A DNA stretch of 64,000 nt from Yponomeuta sedellus (lineage: Eukaryota > Arthropoda > Insecta > Lepidoptera > Yponomeutidae), in assembly GCA_934045075.1 (NCBI GenBank), contig OW203723.1:2682577-2746576 (forward strand), given 5' to 3'. Shown piece by piece: positions 41,660 to 52,644 of this stretch. Position 1 is the first letter of the stretch, and the number at the start of each line of letters is the position of its first letter. The notes beneath the pieces are model-generated. The model was not told where the DNA came from, searched no databases, and worked only from the letters and a program-made list of their open reading frames with translations. A program made the translations under genes and the position numbers.

Positions 41660-41890
41660 TGTAATCTTTCTCTCAGAATGAGAGAGTGTGGCCTTAATTA
41701 CCACGCGTGTCCACCCCGTATACTGTGGCAATTTCGCTGAGGCATTTCAGACCCTGAGGTTTCCTCACGATGTTTTCATTCACAGTTAGTAAGTGCTATT
41801 GCTACTGTAACTCCACAAATGTACATAACTCAGAAACCCAAGTCAATGCCCGCACTGGGAATCAAACCTCGGTCTCTAGGTCTGGAAAAT
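41660..41890 (-). mobile_element. SINE family D, minus strand
   Basis: CTCAGAATGAGAGAGTGTGG, GAGGTTTCCTCACGATGTTT, then GGGAATCAAACCTCGG (degenerate B box). Confidence 0.5.
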
Positions 41891-41894
41891 ATTT

Positions 41895-42550
41895 GTTCAT
41901 TAGATTTCTAATAAACAAATAAACATTATCTGGTAACAATAACTATCGGCGAATATTTAACGAGGGTAAGGTAAAAATCTCTCCCAAATTTCTACGAAAT
42001 TGCGGCGACCCTTTTAGATATTATTTATTGTTGAAAAACTACGCAACAAATTATCCGACGCGTTCGAAGAATTTTCATTTTACAGTTGGACCGTGTTGCG
42101 CAGAAACATGCCAACCCACAATAAGAAACTTTTGAGAAAAGCTATTTTCATTGTATAACTTTGTTTTTTAACATGTTTTTGTCCAGCCGTGTTTCTCTGA
42201 CTAAAAACAATTAAATGAAATTGTGTAGTGAACATAAATAAATATGCTCGTGAACGAGTGCTTTTCCTGTGTCTGGCCGCAGCACTTAAGTTTTCCCTAC
42301 CTTTTTTTGCCCTGTAAAAGGCAAAAAAAAGGAGGACACGGGGGTGGGAGGTGTTGAATGCTTAGGCTTAACAGCACAGACCCGGCCGTGCCACCAATGT
42401 GGGACTCACAATAAGTGCGCCTACCCACTAAACACCACCTTGGGGCTGGTTTTGGTCCTAAGGACCCCTAACCCACATTGGGAGCGACCCCCCTCGAGGC
42501 CGAGGAGGGCGCACCTTCCCTACTTTTATGTTTTGGCATTTAAAGCTAGT
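41895..42550. other. Unassigned stretch with a GC-rich block
   Basis: 42325-42525 is GC-rich (GGACACGGGGGTGGGAGGTG, CGAGGCCGAGGAGGGCGCAC) and stands out from its surroundings; no ORF recognised. Possibly part of an unknown retroelement. Confidence 0.35.
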
Positions 42551-42555
42551 GATGG

Positions 42556-42835
42556 CAATCAAACCTAACTGCAAAGTAGGTACTCGGGGCTGTAAGTGAT
42601 GCAATTTACTTCAGCCAGATGTCGCTGCCTGTACGTAATACAGAGAATATTGTAAAGCGGTTCGAAATTTCACTGATGCTGGTGAGTCGTCCATTAGCTC
42701 AGTTGGAAAGAGCGCTGGCACGGATAGCTAGAGGTCGCGAGTTCGAATCCCGGCATGGGTAGAGTTTTTGGCCTCTAAATAGGTTTTTAATATTGTCCTT
42801 AGCACGGGTTAGTGCATTAAAAAGAATATAATCAT
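42556..42835 (+). mobile_element. tRNA-SINE family E, full unit
   Basis: AACTGCAAAGTAGGTACTCG upstream block, A box TTAGCTCAGTTGGAAAGAGC, B box GCGAGTTCGAATCCCGGC, body block and tail GTCCTTAGCACGGGTTAGTG. Best plus-strand reference copy. A GAGTGGAG-family fragment follows at 42870-42985. Confidence 0.7.
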
Positions 42836-43069
42836 GGGATCTTATCATACGTATAGGTGGCAACTGATGTATTAGACTTAAGAGGACTTGAGAAAAGATG
42901 GCCGGAGTATACACTTTTTTTCCCGCTGCCTTGTTCTCCACTACACTACAGCCCGAAGGCAGCGGCTCACATTTCACATTGTACACATTTTACATAAAGC
43001 AAAAGGAATGAGAATTCTTTACATTGAAGTATTGATTTAATTACATACAACAACAAAATTTAATATGTA

Positions 43070-43470
43070 CAAAACTGACCAAGTGCGTGTCGGGCCACAA
43101 GCAGTCTGAGGTTCCGTGGAAGGAGAGGTTTATTACCTTCCATTCACGTTTCTTACCTTGCATTTTTAGTTTTATGTACTTAGTTTTGTATGAAAATAAA
43201 AATAACTCTGTCTATCTGTGTGTTCGATACGTTTATACACCACTGTACGAATTATGACAAATTTAGGTTCTTTTACTTAGATTAGACTACTTTTTTTAGA
43301 ATACAATGAGACAAATGAAAATGAATTAAAAAAAATTAACTACATGTAATATAAAGACCTATTTAGAGGCTAAAAATTCCACCCATGCCGGGACTGGAAC
43401 CCGCAATTAGAACCCTTGAACCTGTTTTTAAAATTGTCCTTAGCACGGGTTAGTGCATTAAAAAGAATAT
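43070..43470. repeat. Repeat fragments
   Basis: 43070-43135 carries ACCAAGTGCGTGTCGGGCC (Lepidoptera-wide fragment, minus). 43350-43470 is a rearranged SINE family E copy with tail and a damaged B box (GGGACTGGAACCCGC). Confidence 0.5.
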
Positions 43471-43565
43471 AATTACATTTAATATAAAAAATATATACCC
43501 ATAAAAATTGTTGTGTTTTTTATTAACATTATCAGTGTTTCTTTGAATATTGTTTCAATGATTAT

Positions 43566-43885
43566 ACTATTTTTATTTTTAATGCACTAACCCGTGCTAA
43601 GGACAATTTTAAAAACCTAATTAGAGACTAAAAATTCCACCCATGCCGGGATTCGAACCCGCGACCTCTGGCTATCCGTACCAGCGTTCTATCCAACTGA
43701 GCTAATGGGCGACTCACCGGCATCAGTGAAACCTCTTTAAAATATTCTCTATATTACGTACAGGCAGCGACATCTGGCTGAAGTAGATTGCATCACTTAC
43801 AGCCCCGACTACCGACTTAGCAGTTAGGTTTTTACATCGGAATGATATCGCTGTACCCACATGATTATACTATTTTTATTTTTAG
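43566..43885 (-). mobile_element. tRNA-SINE family E, full length, minus strand
   Basis: Tail, B box GGGATTCGAACCCGCGACC, A box region and upstream block CAGCGACATCTGGCTGAAGT; ends near TACCCACATGA. Confidence 0.7.
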
Positions 43886-43899
43886 TGCACTAACCAATG

Positions 43900-44349
43900 A
43901 TAATTTTCGATGATGTTAAACCATCCTTTTCCGATTTTTGTGTCAATCTTTAGTATAGTATTTGTAAATAAAGATATTTTCTTTCTTTAAATATTTCTAA
44001 AACGTAACATTTCACTGGCATCAAATGAGGTGAATGCTTTTCTAGTTTTCTAGGTACAAGCCTTCTATCCCTATTACCTATATGAAGGCAAGGGATTGTG
44101 CTGATGGGGCATTCATTTTGTACAGTTGGCCACGAGTAAATTTAATAATATACCGCTGTATAATACAGGCTATTTTTATTTTATTTTCCAACAAGTACAA
44201 GTACACTTTCTTACATCTATATAACTTCTCTCGAAAATATATTTGAAAAAAAACGGGTAAAATTAGAGTGTGTGCGGGCTTACACACGATAAAAGATGAA
44301 ACGCTAATATATTGTTTTGTGTGTAATAAATAAACGGTTTCTACATAAC
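43900..44349. other. Unassigned stretch with a LINE-like 3' end
   Basis: TTTGTAAATAAAGATATTTTC followed by TTTCTTTAAA near 43965 looks like a polyadenylated retroelement end. The minus-strand frame at 44078-44356 is unrecognised. Confidence 0.35.
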
Positions 44350-44530
44350 ATAACATTTACATTGCTTCTGGCCCCACACTAGGATACCCTATGTCGTGGG
44401 AACCAGAAACAACGACATCACAAACATGCAAACATACAAGACCTGGGGTTTTTTTTGTTCCCAGCCGGGATTCGAACCCGGGTCCTCTTGCATGGTAGGC
44501 GCTACCGTTACGTCACAGAGGACGTCAATT
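44350..44530 (-). mobile_element. tRNA-derived SINE (family F), copy 4
   Basis: ACATTGCTTCTGGCCCCACA, CAGCCGGGATTCGAACCCGG and CACAGAGG end. Confidence 0.65.
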
Positions 44531-44973
44531 ATATTCTATTCTATCCTATTCTATTCGATATATGTGACTTAGCGTCACCGATCGACTGGAGCCAAGTATG
44601 CCCGATTCGTTGTTTGAGAGACGTTTCCGTATTCGGCCGAAGAGTAATTTAAATCAGCCAATTCCATGCAGTGGAAAAGTCACGTAAAAAACGTGTGTTC
44701 AAAAAAATCGATGACATGACACTTTAAAAAACTATTTAGTATATGGATTATTTGTTACTTTATGAAAAATAATGTACATAATATTGATACTCGTATTTTT
44801 TACCCAGCCCATTTCGCCTCCTGCGTATTGATTAAGTAGTTTTTAAAGTATGTGTGTGCTGAAACGAAACATCTCTCTGGTCTTTGTCGTGTCACGTCTC
44901 GGATATTCACTGAAATGCGATTTCCACTATGTGTGATCAATATTACGCCTCGTATCCGTTTGTTCGGTATATG

Positions 44974-45000
44974 GCAGATTCTGAATTCGACAGAATCTGC
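44974..45000. repeat. Short hairpin
   Basis: GCAGATTCTG / CAGAATCTGC with 7-base loop. The surrounding 44540-45250 has no supported gene; overlapping frames on both strands at 44800-45058 are unrecognised. Confidence 0.5.
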
Positions 45001-45254
45001 GGCAGAGCTAAGTAAACTCCATTTTTGCACACTGATAAATCCATGGAAAGTTACGTAATCAGAGCGCTGTTCGATTAGTTTTTTGCTACATTAACTTCTA
45101 TCCAAATGTACTCAATGAGTTTGCAGTCGCCTCACGTATTCGTGGGTCGCCCATTTGTTTCTTGGCCAAAAAATATACACCGTGTAAACACAGACTTTCC
45201 GTCCCTAACGCGCGCATTATTGTACGTACCTTTATACTTTACCCCACAACAATA

Positions 45255-45460
45255 GGCCTTGTAGAGCAGTGGTAGCGGAGCGGTAGAACGCCGGTTTCCC
45301 ATTTGGAGAGGTAGTGGGTTCGAATCCCGGCTTGTACCAACTACTATAATTCACAAATGTCATAACTTCGAACACCAAGTCATTGGTAAATCTCGGGATT
45401 CGTACTCACGGCCTCCCGATTAAGAAGCGGGGATCCTATCACTGCGTTACCGCCGCTCTT
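45255..45460. mobile_element. SINE family D, head-to-head pair
   Basis: Plus head (GTAGCGGAGCGGTAGAACG, GGTTCGAATCCCGGC), shortened body, then a minus head (GGGATTCGTACTCACGG, ACCGCCGCT): an inverted dimer. Confidence 0.55.
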
Positions 45461-45462
45461 AT

Positions 45463-45830
45463 CTCCGGTTTCTTGCACACTAACAAGCTGTTATTCTACT
45501 GTTAACAGCTCTGCTGTCCGTTGGCCGTGCATACGAAAAAAACATTTGACAGCTGTTAAGAATAATAGATCACAGTCTGTTAGCTTTCGGAATATACCTC
45601 GGGCTCTAGAGTAGGCTTCGGTTTACGCCGAAAGCACACGAGTGTAATACTACTTCCTGCTCTGTATAAAACTTTGCTTCACTATTTTGAAAAGTTATGT
45701 AAAGTTTTGTGTCATATTTGTTCCGATATTTCTATGACACGAATATATCCGATTCTATCCGATAGTAGCCGAGGTATGTTCTAAAAGCTAACAGACTGTA
45801 ACAGCTTGTTAGTATACGAGAAACCGGGGG
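45463..45830. mobile_element. MITE family P carrying a second inverted-repeat element
   Basis: Outer ends TCCGGTTTCTTGCACACTAA and GTTAGTATACGAGAAACCGG match the family. Between them, 45566-45799 has its own arms (ACAGTCTGTTAGCTTTCGGA, and complementary AAAAGCTAACAGACTGT). About 165 unpaired bases lie inside. Nested insertion is the simplest reading. Confidence 0.55.
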
Positions 45831-45834
45831 TTAG

Positions 45835-46240
45835 TCTCACTGCGAATACTAAGCCACCACTGGCCCTGAGGCTCTCTGAATCCTGAACAGCTAAGTGGCA
45901 TGTTTACACTCCCTCCAATGAACACTCGAGATGGTATTCAGGTTAATTGACTCTCGCCCGTCTACCGAGGGGAGCGTAGGCGTTAAGAGGGGCTGAGTGA
46001 ATGGCTCCTGATAGTGTTGTTGAATGATTCGTGCTTTGAGGGTAGATGATACCATTCACTGATTCGAGTTCAATAAATCATGTACCCATAAGCCATTTGA
46101 CAGATTTCCCATAGCACAAGGAATCCTAGTTTGGGAGCCCTTCTATTACGTAACATTCCACGTATCGAGTTAAGCATTTAGACGACTCCAAAGTGTCAAA
46201 ATATGTAAGCATTCGACAGCTGGAGTAGCTTCATCATCAT
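45835..46240. other. Unassigned stretch
   Basis: No gene or repeat family recognised. Confidence 0.35.
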
Positions 46241-46244
46241 CAGC

Positions 46245-46590
46245 CCAATATGTCCCCACCGAGGGGCACGGGTCTCTTCCCAGAGGAAGGTATAGGCCAT
46301 ACTCCATCACGGGGGCCAAGTCCGGGTTGGTGGACGCTTGCAGGACTAGTGGCTGGTCTTACTGTCAGAAGTTTTCAAGCCGCCCTAAGGCCTCGATTTG
46401 GCTTAACGACTGCCATCAATCGACGGCAGCCGGCACCAAATGCTACACGTGCCTTACAAAGCACGGAACCGCTGGGAAAATGCCACTAGCGTTAGTCATA
46501 GACGGTCACCCATCCATGCACTGAACGCGCCCTATGTTGATTAACCTTCGTGATCGTTTAAGATCAGTCAGGCAGCCGCGGCTACGAGCG
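46245..46590 (-). mobile_element. 5S-SINE, variant subfamily, minus strand
   Basis: On the minus strand: CACGAAGGTTAATCAACATA, GGGCGCGTTCAGTGCATGGA, TGGGTGACCGTCTATGACTA. This subfamily is the closest here to 5S rRNA. Confidence 0.7.
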
Positions 46591-46959
46591 ATTCGGTAGT
46601 TCAAAAAAAGTTAATTCATTGAACTCCGTGGATATTTACATAATAATGCCCCTGGATACAACTTGTAACACTTAAATTGCAATATAAAAAAAATATTTTT
46701 CGTTGGTTTAATATGCGCTCAGAAAGTGGTAATTTTAAAATATTTGTTAGAAAAAGCAAGTAAAAGTTCAGTTTTAAAATAAGCCCCCAAAACGCTCTTG
46801 AACAGTATGGCGTCGCACAGGAATTAGTGCCGTCACTGCTCAGTACACAAAGAAATGTCAAGTCAACTCTCGGGTTCTTGAATTGCTATATTTACTGACC
46901 TGTGACGTCATTGTAGATTCGACCAATCCTGGCCGTTATCAAGAAAATTAATTGATGTC

Positions 46960-47160
46960 CTTTGTATGTCCCCATTGGGGCACGGGTCTCTTCTTGCATC
47001 GCAGGAAGGCGAGGCCATAATCCACCACGGGGGCAAAGTCCGGGTTGGTAGAGGATTGTAAGAGTAAATATACTTATAAATATACTATGATTGTAAGACA
47101 GTGGCGGGCCTTACTGTCAAAAGTTATCAAGCCGCGCATAAGGCCTATGACATGGCTGAA
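46960..47160 (-). mobile_element. 5S-SINE body fragment
   Basis: GTATGTCCCCATTGGGGCAC onward, with an internal duplication of GATTGTAAGA around an AT-rich insert (47056-47095). Confidence 0.6.
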
Positions 47161-47258
47161 GAAATAAATATACTAATACTAATTATGTGCGTTGAAATAT
47201 TTCTTTAACTTTTAAAAAGGCTTTCTTGGTGCGCTATACATCGCTTGGAACCAACTAA

Positions 47259-47380
47259 CCCTCAGTTTCTCATACACTTACAATCTGTTAATCTGCCGTC
47301 AAGGGTTGTCAAACGTTTTTTTTCGTATACACTTTGGCCAATAGTAGACGAACGGCTTGTTAGTGTACCAGAAACTGGGA
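47259..47380. mobile_element. Hairpin MITE, family P copy 3
   Basis: CCCTCAGTTTCTCATACACT to TTAGTGTACCAGAAACTGGG, arms complementary with several differences. Confidence 0.6.
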
Positions 47381-47401
47381 TTAAGTCACCTATAAGACGG
47401 A

Positions 47402-47617
47402 GTTTACACCTTCAATCTGGCGTCAGTCAGTTCCATCAGTCTGTAACCAGACTGATGGAAGTGACTGACGCCAGACTGAGGGCAGACTGATTGTCTATTC
47501 AGTGGACTGATGGACAGGCTGACGGATATTCGAATATTTTGATGCTTCATCAGTCTGGCATCAATCCGAACTTGATCACGGTCACGGACTGAACTGACAC
47601 CAGACTGAACGTGTCAC
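47402..47617. mobile_element. MITE with a 60-bp near-perfect hairpin
   Basis: Ends GTTTACACCTTCAATCTGGC and (inverted) GTGACACGTTCAGTCTGGTG. At 47416-47475 two 28-bp arms (TCTGGCGTCAGTCAGTTCCA...) pair with one mismatch around a TAAC loop. CAGACTGA/TCAGTCTG motifs recur throughout. Confidence 0.65.
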
Positions 47618-47717
47618 ATTAAAATAAAGTAAAATTTATTTGCTTAGGATGTGGTACAATATGATGGCATGTTATTAAATATGAGCTCACATTCTGTTAG
47701 GTATGTTCTAACATCTT

Positions 47718-47815
47718 CTTCTTCCTCAGGCTATATATCAGTCCACTTCTGGACACAGCCCTCTCCTTATAAGCGCGTTGGGTTCTGCCATCATTGGGAG
47801 GAATTGTTCTAACTG
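47718..47815 (-). repeat. GAA-tailed LINE/SINE 3' end, minus strand
   Basis: TTCTTCTTCCTCAGGCTATA, TCAGTCCACTTCTGGACACA; as at 1788. Confidence 0.5.
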
Positions 47816-47831
47816 TTATTGTTAAAGATTA

Positions 47832-48016
47832 TCTATAATATAAAAATGAATCTCTGAATGTGTTGGTAAGCGTACATCTCGAGAGCAGCTGAACCAATTT
47901 TGCTAATTCTTTTTTTTTTATATTCCTTAAAGTACGAGGATGGTTCTTACGGTGAGAAATATAAAAAAAATAAACAATTGACTGTTAGGCGGTACGAAGT
48001 TCGCTGGGTCAGCTAG
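47832..48016 (+). mobile_element. Helitron, first copy of a tandem pair
   Basis: 185 bp, starts TCTATAATATAAAAATGAAT, ends GGGTCAGCTAG, with GCGGTACGAAGTTCGC just upstream as the terminal hairpin region. Preceded by A. Confidence 0.75.
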
Positions 48017-48202
48017 TCTATAATATAAAAATGAATCCCAGAATGTGTTGGTAAGCGCAAATCTCTAGAACACCTGAACCGATTTCGCTAATTCTTTTTT
48101 TAGAATATTCCTTGAAGTACGAGGATGGTTCTTACGGAGAGAACAATTAAAAAAAATAAAGAACCGACTGTTAGGCGGTACGAAGTTCGCTGGGTCAGCT
48201 AG
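48017..48202 (+). mobile_element. Helitron, second copy of a tandem pair
   Basis: 186 bp, starts at the base after the first copy's CTAG and ends CTAG before T. The pair therefore occupies one A|T target with no spacer. Confidence 0.75.
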
Positions 48203-48715
48203 TTTACCTATATAATTGAAATGTCAAAATACCATTATGAATTACAAATTTCAAATCTGTCAAATCTAAAATACGTTGTTTATCTTATACAATGTCAACG
48301 TGAAATATAGTAATTGAAATCTCAGTTGCATTGTAAGTAAAATAGATTCAAATAAAATAATTTGCAATATCTGGAATGTCTCCAGTTTGTTTCTTTGTTT
48401 GCGTGAAGACAGTTGGCTGCACGTCATAGCGTTCCCTCCTCTTTGCTGTACGGCTTTGAAGTGAACAAACAAATGGGAACAATACCGTTATGGCTCGAGG
48501 TATACATAATATAATTCAAGCTGTCGCCGGCAGGAGAGTCAAGCTGGCGATAATTAAAGACATTAATGAATTATAGTCTACAATACAATGTGCTTTCGAA
48601 AGTTTTAGTTAAATCATAGCCCCGCTTTACTTGTACGCAACTCTCCTTCAGTCTACCTAGCGCTAAAATTGTGTGTCCTTTGGTACTTAATAAGTCCTAA
48701 AGTCTTTCATTATAT
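48203..48715. other. Unassigned stretch
   Basis: No gene supported; minus-strand frame 48266-48472 unrecognised. Confidence 0.35.
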
Positions 48716-48880
48716 TCTTTTTAATGCACTAACCCGTGCTAAGGACATTTTTAAACACCTATTTAGAGGCTAAGAATTCCACCCACTCAAACCCGCGACC
48801 TCTGGCACGGTTAGCCAGAGGTCGCGGCTTTGAGTCACGGCATGGGTGGAATTTTTAGCCTCTAAATAGATTTTTGAAGT
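48716..48880. mobile_element. tRNA-SINE family E hairpin copy
   Basis: Tail and terminal block, CAAACCCGCGACCTCTGGC, then GCCAGAGGTCGCGGCTTTG and the block inverted; centre near 48808. Confidence 0.65.
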
Positions 48881-48896
48881 CTTTCATTGTCAGTGG

Positions 48897-49230
48897 GGGG
48901 GGCACGGGTCCGAGGGGCACGGGTCCCATCCCTAAGCAAGGTATACAGGGGGCCAAGTCTGGATTGGTAGAGGCTTGCAAGCCTAGTGGCTGGTCTTACT
49001 GTCAGAAGTTTTCAAGCCGCCCTAAGGCCTCTGACTTGGCCTAACAACTGCCATCTATCGACGGCAGCCGGCACCGACAACTTAACGTGCCTTGCGCAGC
49101 ACGGAACCGCTCGAAAAAATGCCACTAGCGTTAGTCATAGACGGTCACCCATCCATGCACTGAACACGCCATATGTTGCCTATCCTTCGTGATCGTTTAA
49201 GATCACTCAGGCAGCCGGGGCTACGAGTGA
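48897..49230 (-). mobile_element. 5S-SINE, variant subfamily, minus strand
   Basis: Same subfamily as 46245; the minus-strand head includes GATCACGAAGGATAGGCAAC and TGCATGGATGGGTGACCGTC. Confidence 0.7.
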
Positions 49231-49270
49231 TTTCTAAAAATACAAGCGTAAAAATATGCAAGTAGAAGTT

Positions 49271-49446
49271 TAATTAAAACTTTTTTAATACGGATTTCAC
49301 TCATTTACTATATTTTTACAATTTTCCGACGTTTCGGCACTTTTACAGGTCATTCGAGACCACGGCACCTGTAAAAGTGCCAATACGTCGGAAAATTGTA
49401 AAAATATAATAAACGAGTGAAATCCGTATTAAAACAGTTTTAATTA
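49271..49446. mobile_element. Hairpin MITE, 176 bp
   Basis: Left arm TAATTAAAACTTTTTTAATA through CAATTTTCCGACG; right arm complementary to TTTTAATTA. Centre around GGTCATTCGAGACC, near 49345-49362. One arm also occurs alone at 26570. Confidence 0.7.
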
Positions 49447-49484
49447 TGTCTAGTACTCGTGTTAACCTTTGAAAATACTAAGTA

Positions 49485-49748
49485 TGTGACGGTGCAAACC
49501 TCTTTACACCATTTTTATTTCTTTTTCTAACTATCATTTTCAAATATTTAAATTTTGTCACTCATTCTTCGATTTCCCTCATTTTTCATCCACTACTACT
49601 TTACCCTTTGACCAGATCTGACTTTTTACCTGCTTCGCCGTTTTTATCCAGTTTTCTGTTTTAAAGTTACTATAAATCTACAAATAAAATCACACCTGAA
49701 GTCGTTCCAGAGTTTATTTATTAATTATAAAAGTTATAAAACGTTTCA
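49485..49748 (+). repeat. 5' LTR
   Basis: 264 bp, TG...CA. Contains AATAAAATCACACC near its 3' side as a possible polyadenylation signal. Confidence 0.8.
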
Positions 49749-51676
49749 CTGGCGCCCAACGTTAATAACGAAAACCAACGTCACCCCACGGCTTGATACG
49801 CCGAGGCGACAAAGCCCACCCACCGCGACTACGCTGCGAGTGCGAAGGCAAATAAGAGTACGATTACCACGAGTATACGTGTGCTGTGCACAATCGTCGA
49901 ACTGCTGCTGCTGTTTCATACCCACGACCCACGACCTCATACATCACAGACGCATCCCTTGGAGCTCCCCGGCCTTGCTCAAGGGTTCTGTCGGACTTCT
50001 CCGCCGCCCCCAACTTTACCCATCAACCTCTTCCAGTTCTGAAGACCTGCAAGATTTTTTTTTTGTTAAGTGTTAAGTGTTTTATAAATAAAATATTAAA
50101 TTAATTTTAAAGTGCGACTTGACTTCTGGACCACAAGGTAATTCACCATAACTACTCATTGACCATTCTTCACTAACTAGATTCACCCATAGTAACAATT
50201 TTTTTCGGCCATAATAAAAGTCCTATTCTATCTATCTGCACTCCACCTAACCGAAACATACCACAGTTAGTATACACCAACAGTATACAATCAATAACTT
50301 CTACACGCATTTATCAGACAGTTACACAACCACAGGCTGCTCACTAGCAGTTCCATAGACCTCGGTAACCTGGAATTTATAATTCCAGGTGGGACTGGTT
50401 ACTAACTTACGTTGCCTCAGGAGAGTATCCTGGGTAATTACACGTAGACAGCCTAGCTTTACCCTCTAGGTCTTCGAGGCCGACTCGAAGGTAAGGCGAA
50501 GCTGCACTCATACAGTCTATTGATAACAATATTATATTATTAAAATTTAAATTATTATTATTTACAAAATCTTTGCAAACCAAATTTCTAGACGTCAGTA
50601 ATTCTGACACCATTCATTGTCATAAAATTTTTCAAAATTCAAAATAAAACCTCCACAGGTTAAACCTACAAGAAACTCTTTGGCAATAAAATAAAAACTT
50701 CACCCTCACCCCATCCTTACCTCATTACTAAAATAATTTCTTAGTAACCTCTTTTCTTATAATCCGTATTCTTTTTAAATATTTTAACTGTCAACTTGTA
50801 CAAAACCTACCAATGCCACCTTTTTATAGTTCTAATTTTCTGTATATATAATCACCACATTACCTTTTCGGACACATTTGCGTCATACTATTTATCTATT
50901 TATTTATTAACTATACACTTACACCACTATCCTCCAGGACATTTGCTAACCAATTTTTTTTATAACAATCCAAACATTCAATCAGGTGCGGCGACAACAC
51001 GTTAAATAAGCCTAGGTCAATTAATTTACTTATCGTTACTTACCTAACGCATTACGGTATTTACCCCACCATAGCTCTTGAGAGCACTTCTACGACGGAT
51101 TCTACCCCGTCGGGTACTATGTACCCAATATTATAAATATTGTTAAAATGTAAATAACTTTCATAGAGCGGATTGTGACTCAATAAATAAGCCTTACCAC
51201 TACCGAATACCAGCGGGTGGTAACTGGCTAAATAAGCCTATTACTAATTTAGGCCAGTTTCTGGATAAATCTAATTAATAAAAATAGATTTTGTCTATAC
51301 TGAATGAACGTCTTCACCTTCACTTTAGATGAAGACAATGCTAGATGATGCATGCTAGGGATGAATGATAGATGATGAATAAAAGTGGAACTGCCTAATG
51401 TAAATATTCATTGTAAATATCACCCACACACTCTAAATTTTTTTTCATCGCCCATCTTTTATATTATATTTTATTTTAATATTTAAAAATAACCATATTT
51501 ACTTACCCATACCACATCCCCGACCTTCATCGACTTTACTCTCGACCTTGACTTTAAATTTTAAATTATATAAGTTAACTTGACTATATTTTTTATAAAA
51601 AAAAAAATATTTTTAGATATTTTTTTTAAATAAATATATCTAAAAAATATTTTTTTTTACCGGTGCCCCCGGGTAA

Positions 51677-51940
51677 TGTGACGGTGCAAACCTCTTTACA
51701 CCATTTTTATTTCTTTTTCTAACTATCATTTTCAAATATTTAAATTTTGTCACTCATTCTTCGATTTCCCTCATTTTTCATCCACTACTACTTTACCCTT
51801 TGACCAGATTTGACTTTTTACCTGCTTCTCCGTTTTTATCCAGTTTTCTGTTTTAAAGTTACTATAAATCTACAAATAAAATCACACCTGAAGTCGTTCC
51901 AGAGTTTATTTATTAATTATAAAAGTTATAAAACGTTTCA
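51677..51940 (+). repeat. 3' LTR
   Basis: 264 bp; differs from the 5' LTR at CAGATCTGA/CAGATTTGA and GCTTCGCC/GCTTCTCC. Confidence 0.8.
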
Positions 51941-51969
51941 TGTAGAAGTTTATTTTTCGTTTATACGTT

Positions 51970-52003
51970 TATACTCTCTCTCTCTCTCAGAGAGAGAGAG
52001 AGA
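51970..52003. repeat. (CT)n/(AG)n palindromic microsatellite
   Basis: CTCTCTCTCTCTCTC directly followed by AGAGAGAGAGAGAGA, self-complementary. A SINE D-type fragment (TTAATTACCACGCATCCCCA) follows to about 52090. Confidence 0.8.
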
Positions 52004-52252
52004 TAAAGAGTGAAAGAAACAGAGAGAGTATGGCGCTTAATTACCACGCATCCCCACCGCGGCTTGGTAATTTCAAGCGCTTACAGGCTCCATGGTAAAC
52101 AGGTAGTTTTAGTTGTAAAAGTTACATTTTTTTCTGTTCGATTTGGACATGCACAGACAAAAGCAGAGTTTATTCCTGCAATGTTAGGTCTGCTCGGACA
52201 CTTCTAAACAACTTCTGAGTAAATCCGAACTTAAATTAATAATGTAACAAAC

Positions 52253-52562
52253 ACATACATACATACATACATACATACATACATACATACATACATACAT
52301 ACATACATACATACATACATACATACATACATACATACATACATACATACATACATACATACATACATACATACATACATACATACATACATACATACAT
52401 ACATACATACATACATACATACATACATACATACATACATACATACATACATACATACATACATACATACATACATACATACATACATACATACATACAT
52501 ACATACATACATACATACATACATACATACATACATACATACATACATACATACATACATAC
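52253..52562. repeat. (CATA)n microsatellite, 310 bp
   Basis: About 77 uninterrupted tetramers, the longest of three in this window; ORFs across it are artefacts. Confidence 0.97.
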
Positions 52563-52640
52563 CACGATCCTGACACCTGATCACCTTCGCTTCATCAATG
52601 TTCATAACTCGTTGCATGCACGCACGCCGGTCTTCCCCTT
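52563..52640 (+). repeat. Flank of the CATA-linked repeat
   Basis: CGATCCTGACACCTGATCAC, CTTCGCTTCATCAATGTTCA, TCGTTGCATGCACGCACGCC: the same 3' flank as 16430 and 24817. Confidence 0.65.
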
Positions 52641-52644
52641 TACT

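Larger units (their letters stand above)
49485..51940 (+). mobile_element. Non-coding LTR retrotransposon with near-identical LTRs
   Basis: Two 264-bp LTRs (49485-49748, 51677-51940) start TGTGACGGTG and end GTTTCA. I count two differences between them. Directly after the 5' LTR comes TGGCGCCCAACG, the classic primer-binding site for a tRNA-Lys-type primer. The 1.9-kb interior has a GC-richer leader (to about 50060) and then AT-rich sequence with no gag, protease, RT or integrase frame. It is thus a LARD/TRIM-like element dependent on a partner. Flanks AGTA and TGTA match at 3 of 4. A long AT hairpin (51595-51660) precedes the 3' LTR; I see no good polypurine tract. Confidence 0.8.

Noticed and set aside
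52253..52562. CRISPR-like array
   Set aside because: The tetramer repeats have no spacers and the genome is eukaryotic.
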